The notes: generated by a model not told the origin, from the sequence alone. DNA of 41,419 bases from Hyphomicrobiales bacterium (GCA_017305835.1 JAFKJY010000082.1:1-41419), one strand, 5' to 3'. Shown: positions 1 through 7,186, counted from the stretch's first letter. A program made the numbers and translations.

Positions 1-1005
1 ATTGCTGGTCATGCCATAAGGGAAATTGGACTCCAGCACATTCTGATCGAAATGTTCCAGCACCTTGCGGGCGGAGTCTTTTTTGCCGGCATCGACAAGA
101 CTCATCGCTATTTGCGCATGTGCGAATTTGATGCTGTTGAGGTGTCGCCGGTTTTCCTCGTCATAATAAACACCAGGGGTGCTCGCATTGCCATAGGTGA
201 ATTTCTCCATAATGGTCTTGTAGGCCACGTCATTGTCTACATTGCCATTCAACACGGGCACCAGCTGATAAGAGAGCCCCCTGAGTCTTACGTATTTCGA
301 TAGCCCCAGATCGCCCAGCTCCTGGGGAGAGGTAAAGCAGATGGGACGATTCCATTTATTGGCCGCGATGATGGCCAATATGGCAAGATCGTTCTTGACC
401 AGGAAATTCCGCTGTTCCGGTATGTCCAGGTGCAGTTCGGACACCACACTGTCCCCTTCATGGACCGTGCCATTTGTACGCACCGTATTCAGATCGACAG
501 GAACGGAGAACTTATGCGTTGGTACCAGGTTGACGGTGTTCCCATTTCCTGCCTGTCTGGTAAATGCAGGCTCATCGCTGCCCGTGACATTCTTCAGCAC
601 GGAATAAAGATCGTAGTATTTGCTCTTGTCATAGCCGGGAACATCGTTCACAAAATAGGAGACATTGCGTTTGTCGCCCATGATCTGTTCCGGTGTGAAT
701 ATGATATCGAACGGCGCGCTCTCATTGACCTTGTAACGCAATTCATTCATATACCAATCTGTACCTAACAGCGTATTCACCATCACACGTACATCAGGGC
801 GTATGCCTTCCACCTCCTGCGCATACCAGAGAGGATAGGTGTCGTTGTCGCCAAAGGAGAACAATATTGCATTGGGCGGGCAGCTCTCCAGATAATCCCG
901 TGCCAGGTCCCTAGCCAGGGTCTTTTTGCTACGGTCGTGGTCATCCCACTCCTGGCTGCCCATAAGCACGGGTACGGCCAGGAAGCAAAGTCCCGCAGCG
1001 GCGTA
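1..1005 (-). other. Foreign lower-GC segment: Bacteroidota-type DUF2723 protein fragment
   Basis: Reading the complement from ~1005 down to 1 gives ~335 uninterrupted residues. They carry hallmarks of the periplasmic part of Bacteroidota DUF2723 (PMT-like) membrane proteins: WDDHDRS, an ESCPPNAILFSFGDNDTYPL-type motif, GIRPDVRV, LLGTDWYMN, NKWNRPICFTSP, and a C-terminal NFPYGMTSN. Such proteins are usually around 1000 residues with an N-terminal multi-pass membrane half, and that half is missing here. The codons (ATA, AAA, TTA and AGG use) are unlike the rest of the window. No start codon belongs to this part, and the C-terminus lies outside the window. Family assignment is from recognised motifs; the Chitinophagaceae-like origin is inference. 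Confidence 0.75.
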
Positions 1006-1299
1006 GTTGGCCAGGCCGGCCTTGCCTTCCTCGACATGGATGCCATCGGCGCCGACGCGGCCGGCCACGCGCGTGTCGCCGGCGACGATCGCCGCCACGC
1101 CGCGCTCCTGCGCCAGCGGCACGAGCCGCTCACACAGCGCCTGGAAGGCGGCGTCGTCGAGGTCGTAACGGGGCAGGATCAGCGAGGCGACGTCGCCGGC
1201 GGCGAGCGCGGCCGAAAGCTTCCGCTCGAGCGCGGCGGGATCGATGCCGGGCGGCGTGATCAGGACGAGGCGGCAGCGGTCTGGCGTCTGTGCGGGCAT
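1..1299 (-). CDS. thiE: Chimeric open frame: N-terminus of thiamine-phosphate synthase (ThiE) joined to a DUF2723 membrane-protein fragment (runs off window)
   Basis: One minus-strand frame starts at the ATG at 1299 and stays open to base 1. Its first ~97 codons read as alphaproteobacterial ThiE, which joins HMP-PP and THZ-P into thiamine phosphate: start MPAQTPDRCRLVLITP, then VAAIVAGDTRVAGRVGADGIHVEEGKAG, the family's GADGIHV strand included. After about base 1005 the ThiE sequence stops, without its phosphate-binding C-terminal half. The frame continues as the C-terminal region of a Bacteroidota DUF2723 protein (MGSQEWDDHDR, FGDNDTYPLWYAQEVEG). Codon use and GC change at the same place. 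The ThiE start is likely genuine. The fused product is probably not real, and the whole frame is best treated as an assembly chimera until the join is confirmed. Confidence 0.6.
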   Translation of the reverse strand, partial: MPAQTPDRCRLVLITPPGIDPAALERKLSAALAAGDVASLILPRYDLDDAAFQALCERLVPLAQERGVAAIVAGDTRVAGRVGADGIHVEEGKAGLANYAAAGLCFLAVPVLMGSQEWDDHDRSKKTLARDLARDYLESCPPNAILFSFGDNDTYPLWYAQEVEGIRPDVRVMVNTLLGTDWYMNELRYKVNESAPFDIIFTPEQIMGDKRNVSYFVNDVPGYDKSKYYDLYSVLKNVTGSDEPAFTRQAGNGNTVNLVPTHKFSVPVDLNTVRTNGTVHEGDSVVSELHLDIPEQRNFLVKNDLAILAIIAANKWNRPICFTSPQELGDLGLSKYVRLRGLSYQLVPVLNGNVDNDVAYKTIMEKFTYGNASTPGVYYDEENRRHLNSIKFAHAQIAMSLVDAGKKDSARKVLEHFDQNVLESNFPYGMTSN

Positions 1300-1465
1300 C
1301 GGAAGATCCGTGGAACGGCGCCGCCTGCTTGCGGCGCGATCATGGTGGCATTTGGGCATAGACGAAGAGGCCGGCGATGAACAGGTGGCCGGCCGGGCCG
1401 GTACTTCTTCTCTCGCCAGCGCCCCGCAATCCGTCTAATCGTTCGGCGAAAGGCACTCCTTCCGC

Positions 1466-2233
1466 ATGTCCGACCTCCTCGCCAACCCCTGGTTCTACGC
1501 GACCTCCATCCCCGCGGTGGCACTCGTCGGCCTGTCGAAAGGCGGCCTCGGGGGCAATCTGGCGCTGATCGGCGTGCCGCTGATGGCGCTGGTGATGTCG
1601 CCGGTGCAGGCGGCCGCGATCATGCTGCCGATCCTGGTCCTCATGGACCTGGTGTCGCTGTGGAGCTGGCGGGGCCGCCGCGACCCCGTCACCCTGCGCA
1701 ACATGCTGCCGGGCGCGCTGGTCGGCATCGGCACCGGCTGGGCGCTGGCCTCGGTGATCACCGTTTCGCAGGTGAAGCTGCTCGTCGGCGTGCTTGCGCT
1801 CCTGTTCGTCCTGCGCTGGATCGCGCAGCTCGCTGGCTACCGGCCGCCGCAGCGGGCGCAGAGCCCGGTCGCCGGCAATTTCTGGGGCGCGCTCTCCGGC
1901 CTGACGAGCTTCGTCGCGCATGCCGGCGGTCCGCCCTACCAGATCTATGCGCTCGGGCTGAAGCAGGACCCGGCCGTCTATGTCGGCACGAGCGTCATCT
2001 TCTTCGCCATCGTCAACGCGGTGAAGCTGATCCCCTATATGGCGCTCGGCCAGCTCGACACCGCCAATCTGGCCGCGTCGGCGGTGCTGCTGCCGGTGGC
2101 GGCCGTGGCGACGCTGGCGGGCGCCGAAATGGTAAAGCGCATGAAGCCGGAGATATTCTATTCGGTGATGTATGTGTTGATGCTCGTCATCTCCCTGAAG
2201 CTGATCCATGAAGGACTGGCCGGCGGAGCATGA
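1466..2233 (+). CDS. TSUP (TauE/SafE-family) membrane permease
   Basis: A 255-residue integral membrane protein of the TauE/SafE (TSUP, DUF81) family. Members export or import small organosulfur or organic anions such as sulfite, sulfoacetate or taurine-derived compounds; the substrate here is unknown. The N-terminal half has the family's VGLSKGGLGGN-type loop followed by hydrophobic segments, and the second half repeats the fold from about residue 125 (NFWGALSGLTSFVAHAGGPP, the mirrored TSUP motif). Length is normal. The ATG follows a modest GAAAGG-like ribosome site. The acyl-CoA synthetase frame begins 25 bp after its stop, so the two are probably cotranscribed. A second, distinct TSUP gene lies at 5729-6493. 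Confidence 0.88.
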   Translation: MSDLLANPWFYATSIPAVALVGLSKGGLGGNLALIGVPLMALVMSPVQAAAIMLPILVLMDLVSLWSWRGRRDPVTLRNMLPGALVGIGTGWALASVITVSQVKLLVGVLALLFVLRWIAQLAGYRPPQRAQSPVAGNFWGALSGLTSFVAHAGGPPYQIYALGLKQDPAVYVGTSVIFFAIVNAVKLIPYMALGQLDTANLAASAVLLPVAAVATLAGAEMVKRMKPEIFYSVMYVLMLVISLKLIHEGLAGGA

Positions 2234-2258
2234 CCGGACGACGAGGAGGGGGCGGAAG

Positions 2259-3899
2259 ATGACCAATCCATATGAGCGCGACCTCGACCGGCGCGAGGCC
2301 AACCACCAGCCGCTGACGCCGATCACCTATCTGGAGCGGGCGGCGAAGGTGTTCCCCGACCGGGTCGCGATCGTCCATGGCGGCCTGCGCGTCAGCTACG
2401 GCGCGTTCTGGGACCGCTCGGTGAGGCTCGCCTCGGCGCTGGCCAAGCGCGGCATCGGCAAGGGCGATACGGTGACGGTGATGCTGTCCAACACGCCGGC
2501 CATGCTGGAGGCGCATCACGGCGTGCCGATGGTCAAGGCGGTGCTGCATTCGCTCAACACGCGGCTCGACGCGGCGATCATCGCCTTCCAGCTCGACCAT
2601 GCGGACACCAAGATGCTGATCGTCGACCGCGAGTTCTCCGGCGTCGTGGCCGAGGCGCTGAAGCTGGCGAAGGTGAAGCCGCTGGTCGTCCACTACGACG
2701 ATCCCGAATATCCGGCCGACGCACCCTATCCGAAGGGCGGGCGCATCGGCAGCCTCGACTACGAGGCGCTGGTGGCCGAGGGCGACGCCGGCTTCGACTG
2801 GTCGATGCCCGACGACGAGTGGGACGCGATCTCGCTCAACTACACGTCCGGCACGACGGGCAATCCGAAGGGCGTGGTCTACCACCATCGCGGCGCGGCG
2901 CTGATGGCCTACACCAACACGATCCATGCCGGCATGGGCCGCTTCCCGGTCTATCTGTGGACGCTGCCGATGTTCCACTGCAACGGCTGGTGCTTCCCGT
3001 GGACGCTCGCCGTGCAGGCCGGCACGCATGTGTGCCTGCGCTGGGTGCGGGCCAAGGCGATGTACGACGCGATCGCCGACCATGGCGTGACGCATCTGTG
3101 CGGCGCGCCGATCGTCATGTCGACGCTGATCAACGCGGCCGAGGGCGACAAGCGCGATTTTCCGCAGACGGTGACCTTCAACACGGCGGCCGCGCCGCCG
3201 CCGGAAGCCGTGCTGTCGGGCATGGCCGACGCCGGCTTCGCGGTGACGCATCTCTACGGGCTGACCGAGACCTACGGGCCGGCGGTGGTCAACGAGTGGC
3301 ACACTGACTGGGACGGGCTCGACAAGGCCGGAAGGGCGGCGCGGAAGGCGCGGCAGGGCGTGCGCTACGCGGCGCTGGAGGGGCTGACCGTGCTCGACCC
3401 CGAGACGATGGAGCCGGTGCCGGCCGACGGCGAGACGATCGGCGAGGTGATGTTCCGCGGCAACATCGTGATGAAGGGCTACCTGAAGAACAAGGCGGCC
3501 ACGGAAGAAGCCTTCGCCGGCGGCTGGTTCCATTCGGGCGACCTCGGCGTGATGCACCCGGACGGCTACATCCAGCTCAAGGACCGCTCCAAGGACATCA
3601 TCATCTCCGGCGGCGAGAACATCTCCTCGATCGAGGTGGAGGACGCGCTCTACAAGCATCCGGCGGTGGCGGGCTGCGGCGTCGTCGCGCGCCAGGACGA
3701 CAGATGGGGCGAGGTGCCGGTCGCCTATGTCGAGCTGAAGCCGGGCAAAAGCGCGACGGAGGCCGAGATCATCGAGCATTGCCGGGGCCTGCTCGCCCGC
3801 TTCAAGGTGCCCAAGGCGGTGGTGTTCGCCGAGATCCCCAAGACCTCGACCGGCAAGATCCAGAAGTTCCGCCTGCGCGAGATGGCGAAGGCCTCCTGA
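2259..3899 (+). CDS. Acyl-CoA synthetase (AMP-forming), DmdB-like/medium-chain type
   Basis: A 546-residue ANL-superfamily ligase that activates a carboxylic acid to an acyl-adenylate and then an acyl-CoA. The P-loop core reads YTSGTTGNPKGVVYHHRG (about residue 190), followed by MFHCNGWCFPWTLA, the signature of the DmdB/AAE subgroup (3-methylmercaptopropionyl-CoA or short/medium-chain acid ligases). The hinge SGGENISS and the C-terminal catalytic lysine motif TSTGKIQKF are intact. The frame is open from 2208, but the ATG at 2259 is preferred: it has a strong GGAGGGGG site just upstream and begins with MTNPYERDL, as relatives do. It is probably cotranscribed with the TSUP permease. The substrate is not determined; an organosulfur acid is possible given the permease, but that is inference. 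Confidence 0.9.
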   Translation: MTNPYERDLDRREANHQPLTPITYLERAAKVFPDRVAIVHGGLRVSYGAFWDRSVRLASALAKRGIGKGDTVTVMLSNTPAMLEAHHGVPMVKAVLHSLNTRLDAAIIAFQLDHADTKMLIVDREFSGVVAEALKLAKVKPLVVHYDDPEYPADAPYPKGGRIGSLDYEALVAEGDAGFDWSMPDDEWDAISLNYTSGTTGNPKGVVYHHRGAALMAYTNTIHAGMGRFPVYLWTLPMFHCNGWCFPWTLAVQAGTHVCLRWVRAKAMYDAIADHGVTHLCGAPIVMSTLINAAEGDKRDFPQTVTFNTAAAPPPEAVLSGMADAGFAVTHLYGLTETYGPAVVNEWHTDWDGLDKAGRAARKARQGVRYAALEGLTVLDPETMEPVPADGETIGEVMFRGNIVMKGYLKNKAATEEAFAGGWFHSGDLGVMHPDGYIQLKDRSKDIIISGGENISSIEVEDALYKHPAVAGCGVVARQDDRWGEVPVAYVELKPGKSATEAEIIEHCRGLLARFKVPKAVVFAEIPKTSTGKIQKFRLREMAKAS

Positions 3900-3907
3900 A
3901 CGACGAC

Positions 3908-3938
3908 GGGCCGGCCGGGCGTCTCGCCCGGCCGGCCC
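3908..3938. terminator. Hairpin between converging genes (bidirectional terminator candidate)
   Basis: A perfect 13-bp GC stem (3908-3920 with 3926-3938) and a 5-nt loop lie between the converging acyl-CoA synthetase and DUF2269 genes. No clear T-tract follows on either side, so it may act as a weak intrinsic terminator or a 3' processing barrier. Confidence 0.6.
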
Positions 3939-3966
3939 GCAGGGATGCCGCATCCCCTGGAACGGA

Positions 3967-4518
3967 TCAGGCCGAGGCGAGGCGCCCGCCGCCGCGCGGG
4001 AGGAGGAACAGGACCGCGCCGGCGACGAACAGAAAGGCCATCGCGGCCAGCACCGCGACATCCTCCGACGTCGGCTTCAGCACCATCGCGGCGATGGTGA
4101 CGAGCATCGCGGTGTAGTCGAAGCGAGCGATCCGCAGCATGCGCCGCCCGGCGACCAGCGCGGCGTCGTCGAGGCCCCCGGCAGCGATCGCGGCCAACAG
4201 CCGGTCGGAGGTCGGCTTCATGACGCCCGCGCCGACGACGAAGGTCGAGGCGTAGCCGGCGAGGCCCACGAGGATCCAAGCATCGGAAAATCCCGCCCAG
4301 AACCAGCACATGACGAGGCCGGAGACGAGCGTCAGCAGCGATGCGGGCAGGAAGACCAGATTGCCGAGCTTGGCGGTGTTGCGGAGGTTGGCGACCATCG
4401 CGGCGCGGTCGTCGGCGCGCTCGGCGAGAATGCCGCTGAGCACCAGCATGAAGCCGCCGCCGACCCAGACGATCGCGAAAACGACGTGAGCGAATTTCGT
4501 GAGTGCGTACCAGTCCAT
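3967..4518 (-). CDS. DUF2269 family integral membrane protein
   Basis: A 183-residue multi-pass membrane protein. It starts MDWYALTKFAHVVFAIVWVGG, a conserved histidine in the first helix typical of DUF2269 (small membrane proteins related in layout to cytochrome-b-like four-helix bundles). At least four hydrophobic segments are visible (about residues 5-28, 50-75, 78-95 and 150-175). The start ATG has an AGGGGA ribosome site close upstream. It stands alone on this strand, convergent with the acyl-CoA synthetase and divergent from the sRNA/rcdA intergenic region. The family's function is not established, and nothing in the neighbourhood fixes it. Confidence 0.8.
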   Translation of the reverse strand: MDWYALTKFAHVVFAIVWVGGGFMLVLSGILAERADDRAAMVANLRNTAKLGNLVFLPASLLTLVSGLVMCWFWAGFSDAWILVGLAGYASTFVVGAGVMKPTSDRLLAAIAAGGLDDAALVAGRRMLRIARFDYTAMLVTIAAMVLKPTSEDVAVLAAMAFLFVAGAVLFLLPRGGGRLASA

Positions 4519-4765
4519 TTCGATTCCCCTGCCATTTCTTTCGTATCGATTTCAGAAAGTTTCGTTTTGGTTGCGAATTTCGGGATGCGCGCTTTTATAC
4601 GTGCGGATTGCCGTTACGTTAGGCAGGGCGACACGGATTGGCGGAATTGCGACGCGGCGGCGCGAATCGGGACGGGCGATGCCTGCCCGGCTGGCCGGAA
4701 AAGGCGGCATCCTGTTCCCGGACGGGACAGGTCCGTGCGATTTTAGGAAAGAAATCTGCGGGCTC

Positions 4766-4780
4766 TTAACCGGTCGTTAA
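4766..4780. promoter_or_regulatory. Perfect CtrA-type box (TTAA-N7-TTAA) upstream of the sRNA
   Basis: TTAA at 4766-4769 and 4777-4780 with exactly 7 bases between (ccggtcg). This is the full CtrA consensus known from Caulobacter and Hyphomicrobiales. It lies ~20-30 bp before the likely sRNA start and ~290 bp before the rcdA-like gene. Such a site is rare by chance in DNA this GC-rich. CtrA binding itself is inferred. Confidence 0.6.
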
Positions 4781-4799
4781 GCTTTACGGGCGTTTACTG

Positions 4800-4900
4800 T
4801 GTGCGTCCAGTGATCTGGATTCTGACCGGGTGGCCCTTGCCACTCAGTTTGACGCCTCCCTGTTAAACTCCTGAGAGCCGCTTCCCGCGGCTCTTTTTTT
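4800..4900 (+). ncRNA. Predicted small RNA with a CCUCCC-loop hairpin and intrinsic terminator
   Basis: Three consecutive hairpins lie in a gene-free region. The first is 4828-4834 paired with 4839-4845 (7 bp, one G-U). The second is an 8-bp stem, 4846-4853 with 4862-4869, whose 8-nt loop gCCUCCCu would pair with Shine-Dalgarno sequences. The third is a 7-bp GC stem, 4875-4881 with 4887-4893, followed by seven Ts (Rho-independent terminator). CCUCC-loop hairpins plus a terminator are the pattern of alphaproteobacterial trans-acting sRNAs such as alpha-r8/MmgR, alpha-r14 and the cuckoo/CcsR RNAs. The family is not fixed. The 5' end is approximate, and no convincing -10/-35 was identified. Confidence 0.65.
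4873..4900 (+). terminator. Rho-independent terminator of the predicted sRNA
   Basis: A 7-bp stem gagccgc/gcggctc with a 5-nt loop ttccc is followed directly by seven Ts (4894-4900). It is the clearest intrinsic terminator in the window. No protein gene on the plus strand ends before it, which is the main support for an RNA gene here. Confidence 0.8.
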
Positions 4901-4930
4901 GCGTTCGGCCCGCTTCGCGGGCGGCGCGCG

Positions 4931-4945
4931 TTAACCTTCGGTTAA
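4931..4945. promoter_or_regulatory. Perfect CtrA-type box upstream of the rcdA-like gene
   Basis: TTAA-ccttcgg-TTAA, also readable as the palindrome TTAACC-ttc-GGTTAA. It lies 124 bp before the ATG of the RcdA-like gene. In Caulobacter rcdA is a CtrA target, so the position fits that circuit. Binding is inferred from sequence only. Confidence 0.65.
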
Positions 4946-5069
4946 ACATGGTCTTGCGCGGACGCCCCCGTTTGCGCATGTTTTGCCGCTCTCTGGCACC
5001 GTTCTTGCCGTGCAAGGGGCATTGACGGCCGTCCGTGCCGTTGTGAGAAGAGCGGCGAGGATCGAAGGC

Positions 5070-5606
5070 ATGCGCGTGATGGGTGAGGCGGAAATCGGAA
5101 CCGGGCAGCTCGTGAGCCTCGCCGAGCGCAGGGTCTTCTCGAGCTCGTTCAAGCCTCTCTACAACGAGGGCATGGCGCTGGTCGAACAGGCCGCCGAATA
5201 TCTCGACGGCGAGGGCCGGGCCGAGGCCAAGCGGCTGTCGCGCGTGGCCGCGACGCTCTACGCGGCCGAATCCATGCGGCTGACGACGCGGCTGATGCAG
5301 GTCGCCTCGTGGCTGCTGCTGCAGCGGGCGGCCAATTCGGGCGAGATGACGCGCGACCAGGTCGCCTCCGAGAAGACCAAGGTGCGGCTCGACACGGCCT
5401 CCGCCAACGAGGCGGCACCCGGCTGGGCCGAGCTGCCGGGCGCCTTCCGCGACATCGTCACGCGCTCGCTGTCGCTGCAGGCGCTGGTGCGGCGCATGGA
5501 CGAACAGATCTACGGCGCCTCGCACGAGGTGTCGCTGGCGCCGCGGCAGGGCAACCCGGTCTCCGACCAGATCACGCTGCTCAGGACCGCCTTCGGCCGC
5601 GGCTAG
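5070..5606 (+). CDS. DUF1465 family protein, RcdA-like regulator of CtrA degradation
   Basis: About 178 residues with the DUF1465 pattern: an N-terminal SLAERRVFSSSFKPLYNEGM segment, the conserved LTTRLMQVASWLLLQRA helix, and EKTKVRL plus FRDIVTRSLSLQALVRRMD helices, all alpha-helical and soluble. In Caulobacter, RcdA is an adaptor that brings CtrA and other substrates to ClpXP at the G1-S transition; this role is inferred here by family. The frame is open from a TTG at 4983, but relatives begin shortly before SLAERR, so ATG 5070 (or 5079, with GAAGG at a better distance) is more likely. The stop codon overlaps the left inverted repeat of a dispersed element. Two CtrA-type boxes lie upstream. 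Confidence 0.82.
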   Translation: MRVMGEAEIGTGQLVSLAERRVFSSSFKPLYNEGMALVEQAAEYLDGEGRAEAKRLSRVAATLYAAESMRLTTRLMQVASWLLLQRAANSGEMTRDQVASEKTKVRLDTASANEAAPGWAELPGAFRDIVTRSLSLQALVRRMDEQIYGASHEVSLAPRQGNPVSDQITLLRTAFGRG

Positions 5607-5709
5607 AGCAGGCTCCGGATTTCGCGGAATCGGCAGAACCGCTCTATCTCTTTGTATCAGCGCATTTCCGGACGCAAAACCGCTTCGCACTTTTGCTGGG
5701 AAGCTCTAG
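5603..5709. repeat. Dispersed Hyphomicrobiales intergenic repeat with 7-bp terminal inverted repeats
   Basis: The ~107-bp unit is bounded by perfect inverted repeats CTAGAGC (5603-5609) and GCTCTAG (5703-5709). Its inner sequence, CGCATTTCCGGACG then CAAAACCGCTTCGCAC then a CTTTTGCTGG-like stretch, resembles the short palindromic intergenic element common in Mesorhizobium, Brucella and relatives. It sits between the rcdA-like gene and the convergent TSUP gene, and its left repeat includes the TAG stop of the former. It codes for nothing and may act as a 3'-end structure for both genes. No second copy was found in this window. Confidence 0.65.
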
Positions 5710-5728
5710 CCGGCCTTTCCACCGACGT

Positions 5729-6493
5729 TCAGGCGAACGCGGCGGGGAGCCGCGCCGACACGCCGTCCCACAGCGGCAGCGCCAGCAGCGCCGCCGCGAT
5801 GATCAGCCAGAAGGTGACGAGGCGGTAGCCGCGGTCGCCGGTGACGGCGAACATCCGCCATCCGGCGAGCAGGAAGACGAAATAGAGCGGCATCGTCACG
5901 AGGCCGATCGTCACCGGCTCGGGCATGAGCATGTCGGTCGCCCACAGATTGCCCAGCGTGACGAACTCGCCGATCATGAAGAAGGTGAGCAGGTTGGCGC
6001 GCACGATGAGCGCCGGCAGGCCGGACGCCATCCAGTAGGCGATGACCGGCGGGCCGGGGATCTGGGCGATGCCCGACAGTGTGCCGGACACGGCGCCGGC
6101 GGCGACAGAGACGGCCGGGCTGCGCGGCCCCCTGTAGCGATAGCCGGACCACAGGACGGCGACGCAGGCGAGGATGGCCGCCGAGATCACCCATCGCAGC
6201 ACCGTCGGGTCGCCGTGGCGCAGGATGAACAGGCCGAGCGGCAGGAACAGGAAGCTGCCGATCGAGATCGGGATCACCTCGCGCCAGACCGCATGCCGCA
6301 GCGCCGGAAGGGTGAGCGGGATCATCGGCAGCGCGTCGAGGATGGAGACGATGACGAGCGCGGCCTTCGGACCGTAGAGCGCGCCCGCCACCGGCGCGAC
6401 GATCATGCCGCTGCCGAAGCCGGACAGGCCGCGCGCGACGCCGGCGAGCGCGATGACGCAGGCAAGCAGCAGGAAGCGCGGTTCGGTGAGCAT
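5729..6493 (-). CDS. TSUP (TauE/SafE-family) membrane permease, second copy
   Basis: A 254-residue multi-pass membrane protein of the TauE/SafE family, more distant from the one at 1466. Visible family motifs are GVARGLSGFGSGMIVAP near the N-terminus and the second-half equivalent AAGAVSGTLSGIAQIPGPPV at about residue 130. The open frame continues upstream past the start as far as 7438 only because of high GC. ATG 6493 (MLTEPRFLLL) puts the first hydrophobic helix directly at the N-terminus. It is convergent with rcdA across the repeat and divergent from ruvC. The transported anion is unknown. Confidence 0.85.
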   Translation of the reverse strand: MLTEPRFLLLACVIALAGVARGLSGFGSGMIVAPVAGALYGPKAALVIVSILDALPMIPLTLPALRHAVWREVIPISIGSFLFLPLGLFILRHGDPTVLRWVISAAILACVAVLWSGYRYRGPRSPAVSVAAGAVSGTLSGIAQIPGPPVIAYWMASGLPALIVRANLLTFFMIGEFVTLGNLWATDMLMPEPVTIGLVTMPLYFVFLLAGWRMFAVTGDRGYRLVTFWLIIAAALLALPLWDGVSARLPAAFA

Positions 6494-6581
6494 GTCTGGC
6501 AAGGTCGGCCCCCGGAAAAGCACCCGATAGCCAAGCGTCGACGGCGGCGATACCCCGAACCATTGGACCAGGGGCGGTTTT

Positions 6582-6596
6582 GTTTCCGGTTCGTTC
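6582..6596. promoter_or_regulatory. Near-consensus SOS (LexA) box upstream of ruvC
   Basis: GTTT-ccggttc-GTTC differs by one base from the alphaproteobacterial SOS box GTTC-N7-GTTC. It ends 44 bp before the ruvC ATG, a normal operator distance. LexA control of ruv genes is established in several bacteria; here it is inferred. Confidence 0.5.
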
Positions 6597-6640
6597 ACTT
6601 TTCGGCTGGCATCCATGGGCGGCAGGCGTAGGGTTCGGCC

Positions 6641-7156
6641 ATGGCAGAGACGATTCGCATCATCGGCATCGATCCGGGGCTCAGGCGCACCGGCTGGGGC
6701 GTGGTTGAGGCGGCCGGCAACACGCTGCGCTTCGTCGCGGCCGGCACCGTGCAGTCGGACCAGACGGCCGAGCTGGCGCGGCGGCTGTGCCAGCTCCATG
6801 ACGGGCTGACCGAGGTGATCTCCGGCTACCAGCCGGAGGAGGCGGCGGTCGAGGCGACCTTCGTCAACAAGGACGCTTCCGCCACGCTGAAGCTCGGGCA
6901 GGCGCGCGGCATCGCCATGCTGGTGCCGGCCCGCGCCGGCCTCGCGGTCGCCGAATACGCGCCCAACGCGGTGAAGAAGGCCGTGATCGGCGTCGGCCAC
7001 GGCGACAAGACGCAGATCCACATGATGGTGAAGGTGCTGCTGCCCAAGGCGCGTTTCGACACGCACGACGCCGCCGACGCGCTCGCCATCGCCATCTGCC
7101 ACGCGCACCACCGCCAGAGCGTGCCGAGCCGGCTGGCGGCGCTGCTCGCGGGGTAG
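6641..7156 (+). CDS. ruvC: Crossover junction endodeoxyribonuclease RuvC
   Basis: A 171-residue Holliday-junction resolvase that makes paired nicks in junctions held by RuvAB. The RNase H-like catalytic acidic residues are all present: D in [14 protein letters not shown] at the N-terminus, E in [10 protein letters not shown], and the C-terminal [13 protein letters not shown] motif with two aspartates. Length is typical. The start ATG lies 148 bp from the divergent TSUP gene. Downstream, ruvC is normally followed at once by ruvA; here a toxin-antitoxin pair with its own promoter lies between them. A near-consensus SOS box precedes the gene. Confidence 0.97.
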   Translation: MAETIRIIGIDPGLRRTGWGVVEAAGNTLRFVAAGTVQSDQTAELARRLCQLHDGLTEVISGYQPEEAAVEATFVNKDASATLKLGQARGIAMLVPARAGLAVAEYAPNAVKKAVIGVGHGDKTQIHMMVKVLLPKARFDTHDAADALAIAICHAHHRQSVPSRLAALLAG

Positions 7157-7171
7157 GCTAGCTTCCGGTTT

Positions 7172-7186
7172 GTTCTTGACTTGTTC
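7172..7186. promoter_or_regulatory. Perfect SOS (LexA) box GTTC-N7-GTTC over the promoter of the first toxin-antitoxin pair
   Basis: GTTC at 7172-7175 and 7183-7186 with spacer ttgactt match the alphaproteobacterial LexA consensus exactly. The spacer contains the -35 element (CTTGAC, 7175-7180), so bound LexA would block RNA polymerase. It lies 37 bp upstream of the antitoxin ATG and therefore also ahead of the coupled ruvA. Confidence 0.65.

Noticed and set aside
52..768. Plus-strand small frames in the first kilobase
   Set aside because: The opposite strand carries an uninterrupted, motif-bearing DUF2723 sequence, so these are shadows.
2187..4061. 624-codon antisense frame over the acyl-CoA synthetase
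   Set aside because: Composition is Arg/His/Ala-rich, typical of a GC-codon shadow, and the sense strand is a complete, well-recognised ligase.
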